Shown here: one piece after another, positions 58,397-64,000 of the stretch
Numbering within the stretch: the first letter of the stretch is position 1
Layout: each line of letters starts with the position of its first letter
Position numbers and translations under genes: made by a program
Source of the DNA: Curvularia sp. ZM96
Lineage: Eukaryota > Ascomycota > Dothideomycetes > Pleosporales > Pleosporaceae
DNA length: 64,000 nt
Direction of reading: 5' to 3'
Assembly (NCBI GenBank): GCA_022457065.1
Contig: JAJGBQ010000002.1
Location: 1,984,001-2,048,000 of the forward strand
The notes under the pieces: generated by a model
The model's input: the letters and a program-made list of their open reading frames with translations, nothing else
What the model was told of the DNA's origin: nothing
Databases searched by the model: none

Positions 58397-60243
58397 ACGT
58401 GATTCACAAGCGAGTCGGCACCCCAAGCGAGTCGGCAGCTCCCTACCAGCGCGTCAACGTCGACACGACAACGCGAAATGCCACAACAACGCAATTATCT
58501 ATCTACCTATCTAGAATTAGATCTTTAGCTTACTCTTTTTAATATTTAATCCTAACCTGTTTAGAGTATTAAGCGTGCTGCTAAAATCTATAGCGTCCCT
58601 CGAACAACAGTACAAGACTAACGCGCTAGGAAACGCCCCTAACGCGACTATAAAGCGAATTCGAAATGCCTAAATAAGCTAGAAGAGGATGCTATAGTTA
58701 GGCGTGTTCTTAAGGAGTCTATAAGAGGATTTGCGCCTATAAAGGCTAACGTTTAAGTAATAGCTAATAAACTATTATATAAGCGCGCTAGTGACCCTAT
58801 TAGTAAGAACTAGATTAATAACTTTGTTAAGAGGACTCCTAAGCTCTAGACGCGCTAGAGTCGTCCCTATAATTACTAGCGAGCCGCCTGCGAGGACCTA
58901 GCGGCTATCTAGCGCTAGTTCGACTTAGTCTAGACGATAAAGTAGAAGTAGGGTATTATAGACGACAATATCTATAACTTTAACAAAACTAGCTTTATAA
59001 TAGGCAAGATTTTATTATAGTTAGTTATTATAGGCTTAGAGAGATTAGGCAAAAAGAAGCGCGTCTAGCTAGGTAACCGTGAGTGGGTTACTATAATCTA
59101 AGGCGTGGGCGCGTTAGGTCGCCAGCTACCCCTCTTTGTTATCTTTGCAGGCAAGGTGCTTATTAACGTCTAGTTTAAGAATCTACCTACTAACTAGGTG
59201 CTTAAAGTTAGTCCTAATAGCTAGACAAATAATTAGCTTACGCTTACCTAGTTAGAGTACTTTAATACCTATACGAAGAGCTATACTATAGGTACATATT
59301 AACTACTAATTATTAATAGCTATAAGAGCTACTACTCTATTAATTTTTAAGATCTTTATAAGAAGAAGAATATTATTCTTCTCTATATGCCCGCCTACTC
59401 GTCTCACCTATTATAGCCCCTTAATATCGCCTGCTTCTTGCCGTTAAAGCGTAAGTACGGCGACTTAATCTTAGGCTTAGCACGCAACTACACTAGCTAT
59501 ATTACTAAGAAGACCTTCCTACTAGCCTTTAAGACTACTTTTAAGCAGTCTATTATAAAGGAGAATATTTAGGCTAGCTTTAGAGGCGCTAGTCTAGTCC
59601 TATATAACCTATAGACTATGCTATCAAAGCTTGATATAGTGGTGCAGACACTAGTATAATCACCACGACGGGTAGCCGCCTAGGAGGCGCAGACACCACG
59701 CAACGCGCGCGAAGTCGAGGCGTAAAGTACTCTTATTTAATAGAGAGTAAGAAACCGCCCTAGGTCTTCTACAAGTTCTCTTAATAAAAAGGTTACTTAG
59801 TTAAGTAAAGAGGCTTAGTAAATAGCATATAAGATGACGCTTATAAGAGAGAAAGTAGCTGCTCTTTAAGAGGCTCTAGATATAGTAAATAAGCGTAAGA
59901 GCTATAAGCGGCGATATATACGGACAGACGAGACTCTTACTATTAGTAAGGTATAGGATTTATTAGCTAAATAGGCGAGTAGTAGTCGTGGTAATAGCGA
60001 GAGTGCGTTAAAGAGGGTGCGAGGAGAGAGGCGCTGCGGGCGTTACAAGCAGACTAGACATAACGCCCGTACCTGCGTAGTTGAAATTAATAGTGCTAGC
60101 GATAGTAATAGATCTAAGAAGTAAATTAGCTTATTATAATTTTTAATATACTATAATTAATAGCTATGACAACGTTGCGAAGTCGACGCGCTGGTAGGGA
60201 GCTGCCGACTCGCTTGGGGTGCCGACTCGCTTGTGAACCACGT
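58397..60243 (+). mobile_element. Fot1/pogo-type DNA transposon H (1847 bp)
   Basis: TA at 58395-58396 and 60244-60245. Ends start ACGTG(A/G)TTCACAAGCGAG, with a 17-bp-period pair AAGCGAGTCGGCACCCC / AAGCGAGTCGGCAGCTC, then CCTACCAGCGCG. Splits the integrase region of E2. Less mutated than C or I, so it serves as reference for this family. The length is near what I recall for Pixie of Parastagonospora; unverified. Confidence 0.92.
58478..60124 (+). pseudogene. Transposase of element H (549 codons, RIP-stopped)
   Basis: ATG CCA CAA CAA CGC start, 1647 nt, no frameshift, ending at TAA after AAG AAG. Stops are TAG/TAA at former Gln or Trp codons. The region corresponding to HSSHLLQPLDVGCF and the C-terminal RHNARTC zinc-knuckle motif are recognisable. 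Confidence 0.8.
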
Positions 60244-61590
60244 TAGAGATACTCTAGAATTGCCTAAATGATAGAACTAATTTAACGAAACTATAAATTT
60301 AGTAAAATAAAGAATAAGTATAGTACTTATGTACTATATAGAGAAATATAAGCATAAGAATTACTAGATATACAATAGGTAAATATCTTTATAGACTTTA
60401 TAATAAGACTACTAGTTTTAAAGAACTCTATAATATATATTAGCTATAACGTAATCTTAGTTATAGTAGATAGATTTACTAGATATATAGTATATATTAT
60501 ATTTAAGAAAGGCTATAATATAAAATAACTTATATATATATTTTATAATAGAATTATAAGAAATTATAGAATACTAAAATTTATTACTAGTAATAGAGAT
60601 AAGCTCTTTATATTAAACTTTTAGATAATCTTAATAGTAATTATAGAAACGAAGAGAAAGCTATTTATAGCTTATTACTTAAAAACTAATAGATAAATAG
60701 AGAGAATAAATCGAACTATAAAAATATACTTATATATTTATACTAATTACTAGTAAAATGATAAGATATAACTATTACTAATAGTATAACTAGTATATAA
60801 TAATAAGATATCTGAATCTATAGGATAAATACTATTTCACGTAAATTATAAGCGATATCTAAATCTCTTACTAGAATATTACTAAGTTTAAAAATAAAAG
60901 TAGCTATTACTATAGCTAAAGAATTAAAGAAAGTTTATAAAGAATTATAAGAATTATTTAAGAAAGTATAACGCTAGAGTATTTCATATTTTAACTAGAA
61001 AAGAAAAATAGTATATTAGCTAAAGAAGAAGAATAAAGTACATCTAATTACGAAAATTATCTAAATAAAATAACCAAGTAAGAAACTAGATAACGTTAAG
61101 ATTAGACTATTTTTAATTTTAAAGTAAAATCGACTACTAACCTATATATTAGATCTTCTACTGAACGCTAAGATATACTTAAAATTCTATATTAAACTAT
61201 TAAGACTAGTAGACTTTAAAACGCTATTATAAGAAATATTTTACTATAAAATAAAAGAGAATAATAAATATATAACGTAGAAGATCTCTAGGAATATTAG
61301 AAGACTAGAAGAGATAATTTCTGAAATAACGACTTTTATTAAGAATAGCTAGTTAAATAAAAAGAATATCTATAGTTAGAAAATATATAGTAATCTAAAG
61401 CTAACTTATACAACTACTAGTAACTACTAAAGAAATACTAAAAATAAAATAATATCTACTACTATACTAAAAGAGTAAAATTAATAAAAGGAAAACTTAA
61501 TAAAATAAGATTTTATAATAAACTAATTACGTGATAAGAGTTATAGAAAGAGAAATATACTATTAAAAAGAAGAAATAATCGTATTACTA

Positions 61591-61787
61591 GTATCGCTAA
61601 TTACCTTAGTAAAACTAGAATTACTTTCTAGGTAGAATAGTATAAAGGTACTCTAATCTAAGATAGAAGTATTAGGTATTAGACTACTTTCTAAAGTAGA
61701 TACCTTTTAATTTACTTACTCTATTATTTCTAAGGTCTTAATATTCTCTATAAACTTTTCTAACTTATTAATCTACTATTACTTATA
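61591..61787. other. Short TA-rich spacer before transposon I
   Basis: About 200 bp after the end of E2 similarity; no gene or repeat recognised. Unrelated to the sequence that follows C, so the inverted duplication does not extend here. Confidence 0.5.
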
Positions 61788-63634
61788 ACGTAGTTCACAA
61801 GCGAGTCAGCACCCTAAGCGAGTTAGCAGCTCCCTACTAGCGCGGCGACTTCGCAATATCATTATAGCTATTAATTATAGTATATTCAAAATTATAATAA
61901 GCTAATTTACTTCTTAGATCTATTACTATTACTAGTACTATTAGTTTTAACTTCGCAAGTATAGGCGTTATATCTAGTCTACTTATAACGCCTATAGCGC
62001 CTCTTTTCTCGTACTTTCTTTAACGTACTCTTACTATTACTACGACTACTACTTACTTATTTAGCTAATAAATCTTATATCTTACTAATTGTAAAAGTCT
62101 TATCTATTTATATATATTACTACTTATAGCTCTTACGCTTATTTACTATATCTAGAGCCTCTTAAAGAGTAGCTACTTTCTCTCTTATAAGCGTTATCTT
62201 ATATACTATTTACTAAGCCTCTTTACTTAACTAAGTATCTTTTTTATTAAGAGAACTTATAAAAGACCTAGAGTAGTTTCTTACTTTCTATTAAATAAGA
62301 GTACTTTACGTCTTAATTTCGCGCGCGTTACGTAGTATCTACGTCTTCTAGACAGCTATCTATTATAGTAATTATTCTAGTGTCTATACTACTACGTTAA
62401 GCTTTAATAGTATAGTCTATAAGTTATATAAGACTAGTCTAGTACTTTTAAAGCTAGCCTAAATATTCTTCTTTATAATAGACTACTTATAAGTAGTCTT
62501 AAAGACTAGTAGAAAGGTCTTCTTAGTAATATAGCTAGTATAGTTACGTACTAAGTCTAAGATTAAGTTACTATACTTACGCTTTAATAGTAAGAAGTAG
62601 ATAATATTAAAGGGCTATAATAGGTAAGACAAGTAGATAGGTATATAGAGAAAAATAATATTCTTCTTCTTATAAAGATCTTAAAAATTAATAAAGTAGT
62701 AGCTCTTATAGCTATTAATAATTAGTAGTTAATATCTACCTATAGTATAGCTCTTTATATAAGTATTAAAGTACTCTAACTAGATAAGCGTAAGCTAATT
62801 ATTTATCTAGCTATTAGAACTAACTTTAAGTATCTAGTTAGTAGGTAGATTCTTAAACTAGACGTTAATAAGCACCTTGCCCGTAAAGATAATAAAGAGA
62901 GATAGCTAGTAATCTAACGCGTCTACGTCTTAGATTATAGTAACTTACTTATAGTTATCTAGCTAGACACGCTTTTTTTTATTTAATCTCTCTAAGTCTA
63001 TAATAACTAACTATAATAAAATCTTACTTATTATAAAGCTAGTTTTATTAAAGTTATAGATATTATAGTCTATAATACTCTACTTCTACTTTATTATCTA
63101 GACTAAGTTAAACTAGCGCAAGATAGCCGCTAGATTCTTGTAGATAGCTTACTAGTAGTTATAGAGAAAACTCTAGCGCGTCTAAAGCCTAGAAGTTCTC
63201 TTAATAAAGTTATTAATCTAGTTCTTACTAATAGAGTTACTTCTACGCTTATATAATAGTTTATTAGCTATTACTTAAACGTTAGTCTTTATAGACGTAA
63301 ATTCTCTTATAAACTTCCTAAGAACACGCCTAACTATAGTCTTCTCTTCTAGCTTATTTAGACGTTTTAACTTTAGTATATAGTCGCGTCGCGGGCGCTT
63401 ACTAGCGCGTTAGTTAGATAGAGTACTTTAAGACACGTTATAAATAAAGATAGTACGTCTTTAGCTGTAAACACGTTACGATTAGATATTAAATAAAGTA
63501 AGCTAAAGATCTAATTCTAGATAGATAGATAGATAATTACGTTATTATAGCATTTTGCGTTGTCGTGTCGACGTTAACGCGCTAGTAGGGAGCTGCTAAC
63601 TTGCTTAGGGTGCTAACTCGCTTGTGAACCACGT
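61788..63634 (-). mobile_element. Fot1/pogo-type DNA transposon I (1847 bp), inverted copy of C
   Basis: TA at 61786-61787 and 63635-63636. Both ends are H-type with RIP changes. The transposase frame, 63553 to 61907 on the minus strand, equals that of C base for base in every compared block. It differs from C only in the last about 75 bp near 61.79-61.86 kb. Confidence 0.9.
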
Positions 63635-63974
63635 TAACGCTTTAATAACTTTTATTATTTATAAAGATAATTTTTCTTTATATAAGCTACTATTAATAAC
63701 TATAAGACTATAGCTTCTACTATATCTATATCTACTTCTTACTACTCTAGGCGCGCGAGCTTTTAATCTAGCTTTTTAAAGTTTAGAACTAGAATCTCTA
63801 CTAGTACGTATAACTTTACTCTATTATAATAATAATTTCTATACTCTTTTTTTAATAATAATATCTAGTACTCTAAATTCTTTTTTACGTAATATTAATA
63901 AGAAACTATCGCGAGTTCTCTAGTTTAGTTAATTTAATTACTAAGCGCGTAATAATAGATAGTACTTCTAGATA
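63635..63974. other. 340 bp spacer between I and J
   Basis: Exact inverted counterpart of 30397-30736 in length and, as far as read, in sequence. No gene. Confidence 0.7.
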
Positions 63975-64000
63975 ACGTAGTTTATAAGCGAGTCGCTCAC
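63975..64000 (-). mobile_element. Start of transposon J (truncated by window end)
   Basis: ACGTAGTTTATAAGCGAGTC follows TA 63973-63974 and equals the reverse complement of the right end of B, including its RIP changes. Only 26 bp are visible. Confidence 0.75.

Larger units (their letters stand above)
53827..61590 (+). mobile_element. Second, 5'-truncated Gypsy copy (E2), nested insertions
   Basis: Starts at the equivalent of 39931 in E1 (GTGTAACTAGCTATGTTAG) and runs through protease, RT, RNase H, integrase and chromodomain to the equivalent of about 43.57 kb, same orientation and more strongly RIP-mutated. It is interrupted by transposon G, a SINE-like insert and transposon H. Removing each insert with one target copy restores alignment with E1. 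Confidence 0.85.
26300..64000. other. RIP-affected AT-rich transposon block
   Basis: Strong excess of TA and shortage of CA and TG words across about 38 kb, with long frames nearly absent and CTAG/TTAATA words everywhere. Recognisable transposase and pol frames carry stops explained by C-to-T changes on either strand (CAG to TAG, CAA to TAA, TGG to TAG). This is the signature of repeat-induced point mutation in ascomycetes. The block holds only transposable elements; no host gene was found in it. Confidence 0.9.
61850..64000 (-). repeat. Right arm of the long inverted duplication
   Basis: Reverse complement of 30376-32510, covering I, the 340 bp spacer and the first 26 bp of J. It is cut by the window edge, so the true arm is longer than 2.1 kb. 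Confidence 0.85.

Overview
The left 26 kb is ordinary gene-rich fungal DNA: short introns (42 to 132 bp) with GT/AG borders and CTAAC/CTGAC-type branch sites, a divergent H3/H4 histone pair, secreted hydrolases and a PTS1-like acyl-CoA synthetase. The right 38 kb is an AT-rich block full of transposons damaged by repeat-induced point mutation (RIP: CpA to TpA on both strands). This combination points to a filamentous ascomycete. The element types and lengths suggest a Dothideomycete of the Pleosporales, perhaps close to Parastagonospora; the genus is only an inference.

Gene-rich part, left to right: RED/IK-family spliceosomal protein (minus), secreted GH43 glycosidase (plus), exonuclease V (minus), AhpC/TSA thioredoxin-fold protein (minus), histone H3 (minus) and H4 (plus) sharing one promoter region, haloacid dehalogenase type II (minus), acetyl/propionyl-CoA synthetase-like enzyme ending in AKL (plus), a long gene-free GC- and pyrimidine-rich stretch, a Ras-type GTPase (plus), a 2.9 kb gene-poor gap, an MCT-type MFS transporter with five exons (plus) and a large secreted subtilisin (minus). 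The last two form the border with the repeat block.

Repeat part (about 26.1 to 64 kb): I find eight complete Fot1/pogo-type DNA transposons and the first 26 bp of a ninth. Lengths are 1844 to 1862 bp, the ends are ACGT...ACGT, and nearly all are flanked by TA. They are labelled A to J in order (E is not used for a DNA transposon). They sit in older LTR retroelements: a minus-strand element L, two chromodomain-bearing Gypsy elements (E1 and K), and a second 5'-truncated Gypsy copy (E2) carrying transposons G and H plus a SINE-like insert. Most transposase frames are full length and blocked only by C-to-T type stops.

Main observations: (1) a 438 bp tRNA-headed, SINE-like insertion with a perfect 14 bp target duplication; (2) a 170-codon antisense frame with a Cys motif between the Gypsy chromodomain and 3' LTR of E1; (3) a long inverted duplication (about 30.37-32.51 kb against 61.85-64.0 kb) whose arms carry the same RIP mutations, so it postdates RIP; (4) paired 17-bp-period repeats inside the terminal inverted repeats of all DNA transposon families here. 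All come from reading by eye; no searches were run.
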